Assembly: GCA_964533265.1 (NCBI GenBank)
Contig: CAZHJW010000051.1
Coordinates: 1-14,544 of the forward strand
Length of the DNA: 14,544 bases
Reading direction: 5' to 3'
Source: UBA1100 sp964533265
GTDB taxonomy: Bacteria; Verrucomicrobiota; Verrucomicrobiia; Limisphaerales; UBA1100
The position numbers and the translations under genes are program-made. Below the pieces are notes generated by a model. It made no database searches. It was not told the DNA's origin and saw only the letters and a program-made list of their open reading frames with translations. This document shows positions 1-8,127 of the stretch, piece after piece. How positions within the stretch are numbered: the stretch's first letter is position 1; every line of letters starts with the position of its first letter.

Positions 1-1
1 T

Positions 2-1342
2 GTGTGTTTGACCTTTAAAGTTGAACAGCGAAAAAGAGGCTGGCCTGTTTGGAGCTTTTGGCTGGCTTTGACAATCAGTATCTATCCGGTTTGGCAGGGT
101 TTGGTTTTTGGGGCCAATTATCTGGGTTGGGCGAAAATCCGCGTTGCGTTTGCCCAGGGAGGGATGGGTTTGGCTTTTTTAAGCGGCTTGTTGTGGGTGG
201 TATGGTACATGGAAAGGCGGTCGCGCAAATTACAGTTTGAGCGCTATGCTGATAGCCAAAAGATGTTAGGGCAGGTTGGACCCTTGGAGGCAATGAGTCA
301 GTCGGTGGCGATTCCTGCGGTCAAGACTTGGGACCCATTCGATCAGGATGCGTGGTTTTACGGTAAGAGGAGGCAAAAGCTGAAACAATCGTTCAATGCC
401 GTTTTCAGTTATACGATTGTATTTGTTTGCATGGTCATGCTGATTCTGGGCTTGAGTGGTTGCCGTGAGATTTATGAACTGCCAGCTGGCGGCGGCGAAG
501 AGATGCTCAAGCAAAAGATGGTAAAGATTAAAAAAGTGATTCAAAAAAAGTATGTCATCAACCCATACAGTGCGATTCTGTTTAACCCTCCACCTATAGA
601 GAAAATCAAACTCGAACTGTTGGAGTTGACTAAACATGTTTACAAGCCGGGTCATGGTGAGGGAAAGGGGGCTGGGTTTGCGGGAGGAACCAAGCGAGGC
701 AAGGTGCGGTTTATCCGGTTAAAGTACGCCGGGGGTGATTGGGATCAGGATTTGGATCTTAATTCTGACTTGAATATGCTTTTGTGGTATTCAGCCAATA
801 CAGGCCATGAAAGTGCTCCCAAGCCAGAGGTGCGCACGATTGGTCAGCTGAAGAATTTCCCTATTGGTAAGAGTCCTCCACTGGTTTACATGACCGGTCA
901 AAAGTCTTTGGGGAGTATTTCCTCCAAGGATAAGGAGGTGCTGCGTGAATACCTCACCGACAAGCATGGCATGCTCTTTGCCGATAATGGTGGGAGTTCT
1001 GGTTGGCACAGCCAGTTTTTTAGTTTGATGCGTCAGGTTCTGCCCGGAGTTGAGCCAATTAAGGTCCCCTTAGATCATCCTGTGCATAACGGGATGCCGT
1101 TCCTCCCGATTGTTGCGCCTCATGGCGGGAGGGTTGCTTATGGTTGGGTGGTGGAAAGCCGTTTGGTTGCCTACTACCATCCCGGAGATATTGGAGATGC
1201 TTGGGCTGATGGCCACGCCGGTGTTTCGGGTCAGATTTATGAGGCTTGTTACCGGTTGGGTGGAAATGTCATTCTTTACGCACATGCTGAATATAGCAAA
1301 TGGCTCCAAGTAAGAAAAAAGAGGATAAATAATGAAAAGTAA
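2..1342 (+). CDS. DUF4159 membrane protein, 5' end cut by the window
   Basis: The reading frame is open from the window edge, so the GTG at position 2 is only the first possible start; the protein probably begins upstream. Of 446 visible residues, hydrophobic segments near 16-38, 51-68 and 134-152 look like membrane helices. A basic linker (about 170-230) leads to a C-terminal DUF4159 domain from about residue 234 (KVRFIRLKYAGGDW) to 440, with the family's pattern of short hydrophobic strands and a GGxxGWHSQFF-like stretch. DUF4159 has no assigned biochemical role; in other bacteria it is often found near MoxR/BatA-type membrane and von Willebrand factor A genes (recalled knowledge; upstream neighbours are not visible). 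The stop overlaps the following TPR gene by 11 bases, which implies translational coupling. Family call is good; function is unknown. Confidence 0.8.
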   Translation: MCLTFKVEQRKRGWPVWSFWLALTISIYPVWQGLVFGANYLGWAKIRVAFAQGGMGLAFLSGLLWVVWYMERRSRKLQFERYADSQKMLGQVGPLEAMSQSVAIPAVKTWDPFDQDAWFYGKRRQKLKQSFNAVFSYTIVFVCMVMLILGLSGCREIYELPAGGGEEMLKQKMVKIKKVIQKKYVINPYSAILFNPPPIEKIKLELLELTKHVYKPGHGEGKGAGFAGGTKRGKVRFIRLKYAGGDWDQDLDLNSDLNMLLWYSANTGHESAPKPEVRTIGQLKNFPIGKSPPLVYMTGQKSLGSISSKDKEVLREYLTDKHGMLFADNGGSSGWHSQFFSLMRQVLPGVEPIKVPLDHPVHNGMPFLPIVAPHGGRVAYGWVVESRLVAYYHPGDIGDAWADGHAGVSGQIYEACYRLGGNVILYAHAEYSKWLQVRKKRINNEK

Positions 1343-2942
1343 ATTCATGATTCTACTTCTTTTAACGGGTTCTTTTTCTGTATTCGCCCAGTTGGGTTAT
1401 CTGGAACAAATTCCGGTTGAAACGTTTTCTAAGATGCGGGAAGTAGAACGGTTTCAGTTGAAAGTTGCTGGAAAATTTTACCTTAAGGGCGAATACAAGA
1501 TTGCTGCTTCGGAGTATGAAAAATTCCTTACCCTATATGAGAGAAGCTTGGCTGCCCCGTACGCCCAGTTGATGTGGAGTCATTGCTTGGTAAAACAACG
1601 CAAGGTTTACACTGCCATTAAGGATGGTTTCCAGTCGGTTATTGATTATTGGCCGGATTCACATGAGGCGATGCTTTCGGGCTACCTGATTGGGCGCAGT
1701 TACCAGTCAGCCGGCGAGTTGCAGAATGCGAAGAAGGCCTATATCCGGGCCATTACCGCTCATCCCAAACATCACACGAGTGTTTTATCCAAGTGGGAGT
1801 TGGCTGAGATCCATCGAATTCGTAAAGACACGATTAGTCGGGTTAAAATATGGGAAGATCTGACATATAAAACGAAACGGACAAAGGAAAATAATTATCA
1901 GACAACCCATGCTTCGATATATTTGGGTCAGCATCATTTCTATGCGGGTGATTTTGACGAGGCATTCAAGGCTTTTGCAACGACGTACAAGGGGAGAAGT
2001 CTGGTGAACCAGTTGTACCGATATGCTTCAAGCCCGATTAGCTCCTTGACCGGTAATCAGGAAAAATCGGCGATGGGCACCAAAATGGCTGATGAACTCA
2101 TTGCCTATATCCTAAAACAGGTGCCACAGGATTTCACCAAAGATGCCAATATTGCTGCAACTCGTGATTACTACTACACCATCGCCGCAATTCACGGCAA
2201 TGCGCGCCGGGACAAGGAAGGGATTGCATCTTACGAGGCCTTGGGCAAGTTGATCGGTATTGATGATGGCCTTCGGGCCAAACAGGCTTCTTGGCATCGA
2301 AGCCGGAAGCGTTATGCTGAAGCCCGCAGGATTTATGGGCAGTACAAAGACCGAGAGGCTGGGTTGGCAGCTACTGCAGACCTATGGGTCGAGGAAAAGA
2401 AGTGGAATGAGGCAGTTAACATCTATAACCAGCTCATCGGAATGGACAAGGAAAAGGAAGGGCAGTGGCAGCAGGCGATCGTTGCGGTTTGGCGCAAGGC
2501 CGGAGAATGGGACAAGGCTATAGATACATACCGGTTACTACTTACAGTGGAAGCTGGTAAATTTGGTGACTGGTATTGGGGGATTGCCGATTGCTATGAG
2601 CGTACCGGGCGTTTAAAGGAGGCGATCCAGAGTTACCGACAGTCTGATCGGTATCCCAGCGTGTATTTTGCCATGGCTTCCTGCCACCGCCGCTTAAAGC
2701 AATATAAGGAGGCATTGATCTTGTATCATCAAGCCCGCTCAGATAAGGGGTCGGCACCTGAAGCAACCAAACTGATTGCTGAAACCTATGAGCAGTCCGG
2801 CGCGCAAGAGAACGCCATTAAATGGTTCCAGCAAACTTGTAAGCTCTACCCCAAGACCAGTCAGGCCAGCAGGGCCCATGCCCATCTTCAAAGTAAGTAT
2901 AAAATCAGTGTTACTCTCGGTGGGGCGAACGAGAAGGAATAG
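1332..2942 (+). CDS. Secreted tetratricopeptide-repeat protein
   Basis: The 536-residue product starts with a Sec signal peptide: basic MKSK, a hydrophobic run to residue 18, and a likely cleavage after VFA at 19. The rest is almost entirely helix-pair repeats of TPR type, about nine units between roughly residues 48 and 520. Clear examples are GEYKIAASEYEKFL, GELQNAKKAYIRAI, KKWNEAVNIYNQLI, GEWDKAIDTYRLLL, GRLKEAIQSYRQS and KQYKEALILYHQA. TPR solenoids bind other proteins, so this is probably a periplasmic scaffold or adaptor, perhaps for the DUF4159 protein encoded just upstream. The ATG at 1332 overlaps that gene's last 11 bases and follows AAGAGG about 8 bases upstream, the only convincing Shine-Dalgarno in the window. 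No catalytic domain is visible. The TPR assignment is firm; the partner is inference. Confidence 0.85.
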   Translation: MKSKFMILLLLTGSFSVFAQLGYLEQIPVETFSKMREVERFQLKVAGKFYLKGEYKIAASEYEKFLTLYERSLAAPYAQLMWSHCLVKQRKVYTAIKDGFQSVIDYWPDSHEAMLSGYLIGRSYQSAGELQNAKKAYIRAITAHPKHHTSVLSKWELAEIHRIRKDTISRVKIWEDLTYKTKRTKENNYQTTHASIYLGQHHFYAGDFDEAFKAFATTYKGRSLVNQLYRYASSPISSLTGNQEKSAMGTKMADELIAYILKQVPQDFTKDANIAATRDYYYTIAAIHGNARRDKEGIASYEALGKLIGIDDGLRAKQASWHRSRKRYAEARRIYGQYKDREAGLAATADLWVEEKKWNEAVNIYNQLIGMDKEKEGQWQQAIVAVWRKAGEWDKAIDTYRLLLTVEAGKFGDWYWGIADCYERTGRLKEAIQSYRQSDRYPSVYFAMASCHRRLKQYKEALILYHQARSDKGSAPEATKLIAETYEQSGAQENAIKWFQQTCKLYPKTSQASRAHAHLQSKYKISVTLGGANEKE

Positions 2943-3062
2943 TGGTAGAGGTCTTCTAGGGAGTTGTTTTTGCTGAAGAATAGTTAAAACACACACGTCT
3001 AATTTATGTGGAGCTCCCCTAAGATTGACTTTTGACGGTGGCTCCCGTTCATTACCACGAAC

Positions 3063-4502
3063 ATGATGCGAAAAATCATAAGGTTAGCGGCTATTTTCCT
3101 TTTATTAGGTTCTTTTGCTGAAGCGGAAAATAAGCCGCGTAAGATTGATTTCATTAAGCAAATTCAACCCATTCTTGAATATAATTGTGTAGGATGTCAT
3201 CGCGAGGGTTTTGCCAAGGAATCAGGTGGAGCATACCGGATGGATGTCAAGGAGCTGGCCTTTAAGGGGCGGCGTGAAGGGACGGGGGTCAAGCCCGGTG
3301 ACCACGAGTCTAGTACGGTTTGGGAATTTATGACTCTACCCGTGGATGATGAGCTCGTAATGCCGCCCAAGGAAAAAAGTCAACGACCGACCAACGAGGA
3401 GATCGAATTGGTCGCCCTTTGGATCGATCAGGGAGCCTCTTGGCCTGATGGGTTGCAGCTTAAGCCTAAGAAGAAAATTATGAAAGGAGAGGATGAGGAG
3501 AAGATTATTTCGGCTGTTTATGACAAAATAATGGCCAGCCATAAGAAGAGGACTGAAACGTCAATGAAGCCTTACAAGAACCGGATTACGGGAACTTTGG
3601 TCGATTACGAAATGGTGCCAATTAAGGGCGGGACTTTTTTAATGGGCAGTCCAGAGAGTGAGAAGGGAAGGGATGAAGACGAAGGTCCACAGCGAAAGGT
3701 AAAGGTTTCATCCTTCTGGATGGGCAAGCATGAGGTGACTTGGGATGAGTATCACAAGTTCATGTATTACCAGAAAACCGACTCACTGAAAAAAGATACA
3801 ACCGCTTTTTATCTGGATTCAGTGGCAACTCCGACCAAACCTTATGTGAATATGGATTTTGGAATGGGGACTGGAAAGCATCCGGCCATATGTATGACTC
3901 ATCACGCAGCCAATAAATTTTGCCAGTGGTTGAGTGCTAAGACCGGGCACTTTTACCGGTTACCGACTGAGGCCGAATGGGAATATGCTGCGCGTGCAGG
4001 GACCACTACCGCATACTCCTGGGGCAACGAGGGTGATCAGGCAACACTCAATATAAAAACCTGGAACAAAAAAAATGTTTTTGACCCCATTACTTTTGAA
4101 GCACGCTATCGCCCCGTGGGGGGCAAGAGCCCTAACCCGTGGGGGCTGTACGATATTCATGGTAATGTTGCTGAGTGGGTGATTGATGGCTACGCCCCTT
4201 ACAAACCATCTAAAGGGGTGATAGTGAATCCGTGGGTAAAAGGAACCAAGCCTTATCCTCATGTAGCTCGCGGGGGATCTTTCCACGATCAAATACCACT
4301 CTCCAAGCTTCGCAGTGGTGCTCGTATTTTTTCCGGACCGCAGTGGAAACAGCAGGATCCGCAACTTCCCAAGAGTATCTGGTATCTTACCGATGCTACA
4401 TTCTTGGGCATGCGCATCGTCCGCCCTTTGGCGATTCCCTCAAAAGAGGAAATGAAGGCCTATTGGAACAATGGGGTGGAATATGATACTCCGATAGATT
4501 GA
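3063..4502 (+). CDS. Exported cytochrome c (CxxCH) / SUMF1 fusion protein
   Basis: The 479-residue product has a signal peptide (MMRKIIRLAAIFLLLGSFAEA, cleavage near 21). A planctomycete-type cytochrome c domain follows, with one haem-binding CVGCH at 42-46 and a plausible distal Met in VMPPKE near residue 100. A lysine-rich linker (about 140-180) leads to a SUMF1 (formylglycine-generating-enzyme-like) domain from 184 to about 460. Its hallmarks are GGTFLMGS, RLPTEAEWEYAARAG (from 299), GNVAEWV (367-373), ARGGSF (402-407) and a terminal LGMRIVRP. The catalytic cysteine pair of true formylglycine-generating enzymes should follow RGGS, but no Cys occurs there, so sulfatase activation is unlikely. 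A structural, ligand-binding or other oxidative role is more plausible. No Shine-Dalgarno precedes either in-frame ATG (3063, 3066). The Gfo/Idh/MocA gene follows 73 bases downstream. Confidence 0.9.
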   Translation: MMRKIIRLAAIFLLLGSFAEAENKPRKIDFIKQIQPILEYNCVGCHREGFAKESGGAYRMDVKELAFKGRREGTGVKPGDHESSTVWEFMTLPVDDELVMPPKEKSQRPTNEEIELVALWIDQGASWPDGLQLKPKKKIMKGEDEEKIISAVYDKIMASHKKRTETSMKPYKNRITGTLVDYEMVPIKGGTFLMGSPESEKGRDEDEGPQRKVKVSSFWMGKHEVTWDEYHKFMYYQKTDSLKKDTTAFYLDSVATPTKPYVNMDFGMGTGKHPAICMTHHAANKFCQWLSAKTGHFYRLPTEAEWEYAARAGTTTAYSWGNEGDQATLNIKTWNKKNVFDPITFEARYRPVGGKSPNPWGLYDIHGNVAEWVIDGYAPYKPSKGVIVNPWVKGTKPYPHVARGGSFHDQIPLSKLRSGARIFSGPQWKQQDPQLPKSIWYLTDATFLGMRIVRPLAIPSKEEMKAYWNNGVEYDTPID

Positions 4503-4575
4503 ACTCTGGACAAGGCTTCAGAAAACGTTAGAGTTTTCTCACCGATTCTAAACCAAAACCAACCCTTTTTATTTT

Positions 4576-5904
4576 ATGAGTAAGAAATCTGATAGCGCCC
4601 CAAGCCGGCGCAAATTCCTTAAGACGTCCGGTTCGGCTGTAGCCGCAAGTGTGGCCCTTAGTCAACTTCCGATTGAGCGAGTGGCACATGCTGCTGTTAG
4701 CGACACGGTAAGTGTTGCCCTTATAGGCTGTGGTGGTCGTGGCAGCGGTGCCGTGAGCCAGATCAGGAATACGAAGGGAAACACCAAGCTCGTCGCCGTG
4801 GCCGACGTGAACGCTGAGAAGGCCAAGACCCGAGTTGCCGGTTTTAAGAAACAGTTTAACGACTGGGTCGATGTTCCCGAAGACAGGATATTTGGTGGGC
4901 TCGACGGCTATAAGTCGGCGATCGACTCCGGTGCCGACCTGGTGGTCATCGCAACGCCACCGGGTTTTAAGCCTCAGCAGTTCGAATATGCGGTTAAAGC
5001 CGGTAAGCACATCTTCTGTGAGAAACCAGTCGCTTCTGATGCTCCAGGCGTTCGGCGTGTTTTGGCAGCCACCCAGGAGGCAAAGAAGAAGAATCTCATG
5101 GTGGGCATTGGACTGCAACGTCGTCACGAAGAGCGGTATATTGACAACGTCAAGAGGCTTCACGATGGCGCGATTGGGGATATCAACCTGATGCGTGTCT
5201 ATTGGAACGGGCGCGGAATTTGGTACCGCAACCGCACACCCGAGCAAACCGAAATGACCTTTCAGTGTAACAACTGGTATCACTTCATCTGGGCCAGCGG
5301 TGATCAGATATGCGAACAGCACATTCATAACCTCGACGTTGGTAACTGGGTTATGCAGGGCTATCCCATCATGGCAAATGGCATGGGTGGCGGCGAGATG
5401 CGCATGGGTGGCGACCGCACCAAGTCACAGATATTTGACCATACCTTCGTTGAGTACACCTATGCCAATGGCCATAAGATGTATAGCCAGGGACGGCACC
5501 TTGGAGGCAATGCGACCTTCGGTCACGTTGCTGAATACGCCCACGGCAGTAAGGGTACCTGTAAGTTGGCTTCGTCGATCATTCCATTTGATGGCGATCC
5601 AATTCCCATCCGTGGCAAGGGCGGCGGACACCAGCAGGAGCAAACTGATCTAATTGAAGCTCTTTCCAAGGGAGAGATTTACAATGAAGGTGAGTACGGT
5701 GCCAAAGCAACCTTTACGGCTATCCTTGGCCGCGAGGCTTGCTACTCGGGACGCCAGCTTAAGTGGGATGATCTTCTCAGCAAGGGTCGTGACTACTGCC
5801 CCGGCATCGATCAATGGACTGTGAACTCGGAGCCTCCGGCGATGAAGGGCCCAGACGGAACCTATCCTGCCCCTAAGCCCGGCATCTGGAATCCATTCGC
5901 CTAA
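4576..5904 (+). CDS. Tat-exported Gfo/Idh/MocA family oxidoreductase
   Basis: The 442-residue protein belongs to the NAD(P)-dependent Gfo/Idh/MocA family, which oxidises or reduces sugars, inositols and related polyols. It starts with a twin-arginine signal (SRRKFLK at 10-16, hydrophobic stretch, AHA near 39), so it should be exported folded with its cofactor. The Rossmann dinucleotide-binding motif is VALIGCGGRGSG, glycines 51-58. The family's EKP signature is at 149-151, and EQHIHNLD at 247-254 supplies the usual active-site histidine/aspartate region of the C-terminal domain. Length is normal for exported members common in Planctomycetes and Verrucomicrobia. The ATG at 4576 has no Shine-Dalgarno; it is chosen because the Tat signal starts there. 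A strong terminator lies 25 bases after the stop. Substrate cannot be told from the sequence. Confidence 0.93.
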   Translation: MSKKSDSAPSRRKFLKTSGSAVAASVALSQLPIERVAHAAVSDTVSVALIGCGGRGSGAVSQIRNTKGNTKLVAVADVNAEKAKTRVAGFKKQFNDWVDVPEDRIFGGLDGYKSAIDSGADLVVIATPPGFKPQQFEYAVKAGKHIFCEKPVASDAPGVRRVLAATQEAKKKNLMVGIGLQRRHEERYIDNVKRLHDGAIGDINLMRVYWNGRGIWYRNRTPEQTEMTFQCNNWYHFIWASGDQICEQHIHNLDVGNWVMQGYPIMANGMGGGEMRMGGDRTKSQIFDHTFVEYTYANGHKMYSQGRHLGGNATFGHVAEYAHGSKGTCKLASSIIPFDGDPIPIRGKGGGHQQEQTDLIEALSKGEIYNEGEYGAKATFTAILGREACYSGRQLKWDDLLSKGRDYCPGIDQWTVNSEPPAMKGPDGTYPAPKPGIWNPFA

Positions 5905-5929
5905 TATCTTTTGTTTTAACGCAGTGAAC

Positions 5930-5956
5930 GCCGTCCCCATGGGGACGGCTTTTTTT
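5930..5956 (+). terminator. Intrinsic terminator after the Gfo/Idh/MocA gene
   Basis: A perfect inverted repeat, GCCGTCCCC at 5930-5938 and GGGGACGGC at 5941-5949, is followed at once by at least seven T (5950-5956), where the assembly gap begins. The GC-rich stem and T run are a textbook rho-independent terminator on the + strand. The - strand has no T run after the stem, so it should work in one direction only. Confidence 0.88.
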
Positions 5957-6056
5957 NNNNNNNNNNNNNNNNNNNNNNNNNNNNNNNNNNNNNNNNNNNN
6001 NNNNNNNNNNNNNNNNNNNNNNNNNNNNNNNNNNNNNNNNNNNNNNNNNNNNNNNN
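5957..6056. other. Assembly gap (100 N)
   Basis: Exactly 100 N, the conventional placeholder for a gap of unknown length. The true distance between the Gfo/Idh/MocA terminator and apbE is therefore unknown, and a small gene could be missing here. Confidence 0.97.
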
Positions 6057-6103
6057 TGACAAGGAGTGGCTTCATAATTTTATTTAACGGATTGCTCTAT
6101 TAG

Positions 6104-6134
6104 TATAACACCCGCACCCTCTTGGGGTGCGGGT
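6104..6134. promoter_or_regulatory. -10-like box plus inverted repeat over the apbE start
   Basis: TATAAC at 6104-6109 matches the sigma-70 -10 consensus at five of six positions; no good -35 is visible. Directly after it, ACCCGCACCC (6110-6119) and GGGTGCGGGT (6125-6134) form a perfect 10-base inverted repeat around a 5-base centre. The apbE GTG (6127) lies in the right arm. There is no T run (CAAATTTTC follows), so it is a poor terminator. If transcription starts about 7 bases after the -10 box, the repeat overlaps both the transcript start and the start codon, which suits an operator. If transcription starts further upstream, it would instead be an RNA hairpin hiding the start codon. The - strand also carries a -10-like TATACT at 6102-6107. 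Confidence 0.4.
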
Positions 6135-7131
6135 CAAATTTTCATTATCGATCATATTGGTTCTGTTGGCGGGGTGTCAGATTTTCAATCCCGAATCACG
6201 TTGGGAACGTTTTGAATATCTGGAACCAGAAATGGGGGTGGATTTTCATCTAAAATTCTTTGCGCCTAACCAGGTGAAAGCTGAGCGTATTGCCAAGACT
6301 GCATTTGCGCGGGTGGAGTATCTCAACAGTGTATTTTCTGATTATGATCCGGATAGTGAGCTCAACCGGTTGTGCCGTACTCCAGTTGGAAGGCCCGTTA
6401 GAGTGAGTGCGGAACTCTTCGATGTTTTATCAAGGTCACAGGAACTTGCGATTCAAACCCGTGGAGCGTTTGATATAACTTCTGGTCCGAGCGTCCGATT
6501 CTGGCGGAAAGTCCGAAAGCAGGGCAAGATGCTCTCCTTGGAAGAATTGCGGGGAGCTCAAGCTCGCGTAGGTTTTCATAAGCTTAAATTAAACCCTGGC
6601 CAAAGATCAGTTACTCTATTAACTGCCGACATAAAATTGGATCTGGGAGGGATTGCCAAAGGTTATGCGGTTGATGAAGTCATGCGAATTCTAAAGGCTG
6701 GCCGTATTCGCCGCGCTTTTGTTGCGGCCAGTGGTGATATGCTTACAAGCGAGCCTCCCTTGGGCAAGCCGGGTTGGAAAGTTGAGGTGCCTAATGTAGA
6801 TAAGTTCGGCAATATATACCACCGTACAGTTTATTTGAGTAATCTGGCTCTTTCAACCTCGGGTGATACCGAGCAATATGTCGAGATCGACGGAAGTCGT
6901 TTTTCGCACATCGTTGATCCACGTACGGGAATTGGCCTTATCAATCGTGTCCAAGTGACGGTTATATCTGCTTCTTCAACTGTATCAGACAGTCATGCAA
7001 CGGCTTTATGTGTATTGGGCAAGGAACGGGGCTTGCAATTCGCCGAGCGTAGAAAGTTGCAGGTATTGGTTATGGAGATGGCTGGAGCCACTCCGCGAGT
7101 GACTGCTTCGCGGCATTGGAAAGGTTGGTGA
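6127..7131 (+). CDS. apbE: FAD:protein FMN transferase lipoprotein, ApbE family
   Basis: ApbE enzymes split FAD and attach FMN covalently to a threonine of exported redox proteins such as NqrC or RnfG subunits. The 334-residue product begins with a lipoprotein signal (MRVKFSLSIILVLLAGC) with lipidated Cys17, placing it on the outer face of the inner membrane or in the outer membrane. Family features are a DYDPDSELNRL segment, LDLGGIAKGYAVD (171-183, flavin site), a SGD near 200, HIVDPRTG (261-268), and SDSHATA, whose D288 and T292 match the Mg-binding positions. Length is typical. Only GTG 6127 gives the full signal peptide; an in-frame TAA at 6106 excludes starts further upstream. No flavinylation target is encoded in the window. 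The stop abuts the stop of the convergent kinase gene with no base between. Confidence 0.9.
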   Translation: MRVKFSLSIILVLLAGCQIFNPESRWERFEYLEPEMGVDFHLKFFAPNQVKAERIAKTAFARVEYLNSVFSDYDPDSELNRLCRTPVGRPVRVSAELFDVLSRSQELAIQTRGAFDITSGPSVRFWRKVRKQGKMLSLEELRGAQARVGFHKLKLNPGQRSVTLLTADIKLDLGGIAKGYAVDEVMRILKAGRIRRAFVAASGDMLTSEPPLGKPGWKVEVPNVDKFGNIYHRTVYLSNLALSTSGDTEQYVEIDGSRFSHIVDPRTGIGLINRVQVTVISASSTVSDSHATALCVLGKERGLQFAERRKLQVLVMEMAGATPRVTASRHWKGW

Positions 7132-8127
7132 TTACCTTAGTTTGGCTTTGATTTCTTCGATCGAGGCAGTGCCAGTAGTGCCCAGTTTGTGGATTGTTAC
7201 TGAGGCCGCAGCATTAGACAGTTTCAGGGCTTCTGGGATTGTAGCTCCGCAGGCTAGAGAGGCAGTTAGGTTGGCCGTGACCGCATCTCCGGCACCGACA
7301 ATGTCAATTTCTTTTCGAGGCGGCAGGGCAGGGCAGTGATCAACATCTCCATTTGGATATGCACCGATAATACCTTTTTGTGCTAGTGTCACAAAAACCG
7401 GTTGTCCGGTTTCTCGTGCCAACTGGCCACTGGCTTCTTTAGTCAAGTTTTCGGGTTGTCCGGTTAAACGCGTGAGTTCAGCGGCGTTCATTTTGTAGAT
7501 GATATCCGGCCAGTCCTTGAGTCCTTTTCGGCTGTCGCCGACGATCAGCGTTTGATCCCGAATTTCATTTATTGCAGCAAGGAGCGATGCGGTTACCACT
7601 CCGGTTTCGAGTTCATTCACTTGATCTAACACGATAATAGCATCCACATTCCGTGCCAAATCCTTAATAGCTTTGGCCAGTTGTTTCTGAAGTTCTTGCG
7701 GGGTGGGGTGCCAGTTCTTACTGTCCATCCGGTTGAGATCACGCGGAGGTTGGGCCGCATCCATGATAAGAGGTTTACAGTAGGTAAAGGTACGTTGTTT
7801 CTCGTTTTCAAAAAAATAATCCATCCTTACGTTGGGCAACTCTCTTAGCGCGCGTTTCAGTTCAAAACCTTCTCCATCACTCCCACAGAAGCCCACTGGC
7901 CATAGTTTACCGATCCCGAGTGCGGCAAGGTTGTATAGGACCGTTCCGGAGGCGCCAGGTTGGGCACGTATTTTGGTTACGTTATGAACCGGTAGATTGG
8001 TTTCTATGGAAATTTCCTCTTTGGAGGGATCGATTTCAAGATATCGGTCGCAACTGTAATCGCCTACTACCGCAATTCGCAGCTCAGAGTAGCGGGCGGT
8101 AATTTCCTCAAAGCGTTTTGAGTTCAT
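7132..8127 (-). CDS. PfkB/ribokinase-family carbohydrate kinase, RfaE (HldE N-terminal)-like
   Basis: The 331-residue ATP-dependent kinase has the PfkB fold. GDYSCDRYL (22-30) resembles the GDxMLDxY start of heptose-7-phosphate kinases (HldE/RfaE N-terminal domain). A GASGTVLYNLAALG substrate-side motif follows where the family has GGxxNVAxNLAxLG. KMNAAELTRLTG matches the KxNxxE Mg/ATP region, and DIVGAGD (275-281) is the anion-hole motif with catalytic Asp281. No cytidylyltransferase domain is attached, so it is kinase-only. Its ATG (8127) lies 20 bases inside the end of the upstream DHS-like gene, so it is last in a translationally coupled three-gene unit. The exact sugar is unknown; heptose phosphate is one possibility, but no other heptose gene is nearby. 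The substitution of GASG for GGAG may mean a different substrate. Confidence 0.88.
   Translation of the reverse strand: MNSKRFEEITARYSELRIAVVGDYSCDRYLEIDPSKEEISIETNLPVHNVTKIRAQPGASGTVLYNLAALGIGKLWPVGFCGSDGEGFELKRALRELPNVRMDYFFENEKQRTFTYCKPLIMDAAQPPRDLNRMDSKNWHPTPQELQKQLAKAIKDLARNVDAIIVLDQVNELETGVVTASLLAAINEIRDQTLIVGDSRKGLKDWPDIIYKMNAAELTRLTGQPENLTKEASGQLARETGQPVFVTLAQKGIIGAYPNGDVDHCPALPPRKEIDIVGAGDAVTANLTASLACGATIPEALKLSNAAASVTIHKLGTTGTASIEEIKAKLR

Noticed and set aside
443..475. LSGC in the DUF4159 protein as a lipoprotein signal with an internal start
   Set aside because: It lies about 150 residues into the open frame, at the end of a third membrane helix, and the frame is continuous with upstream membrane segments.
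3025..3053. TTGACT, 17 bases, TTCATT as a promoter for the SUMF1 fusion gene
   Set aside because: The -10 box matches only three of six positions and the transcript would be almost leaderless, so it cannot be told from chance.
4520..4539. AGAAAAC / GTTTTCT inverted repeat between the SUMF1 fusion and the oxidoreductase gene
   Set aside because: The stem is short and AT-rich, and no T run follows it, so it is not a convincing terminator.
4528..5328. 266-codon open frame on the - strand opposite the Gfo/Idh/MocA gene
   Set aside because: It lies wholly within a firmly identified gene, has no recognisable domain, and is a by-product of the host gene's codon use.
5650..6075. - strand open frame running across the first gap into the oxidoreductase gene
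   Set aside because: It is continuous only because N codons are read through, and its far end is antisense to a real gene. Only the short ATG end is kept as a weak lead.
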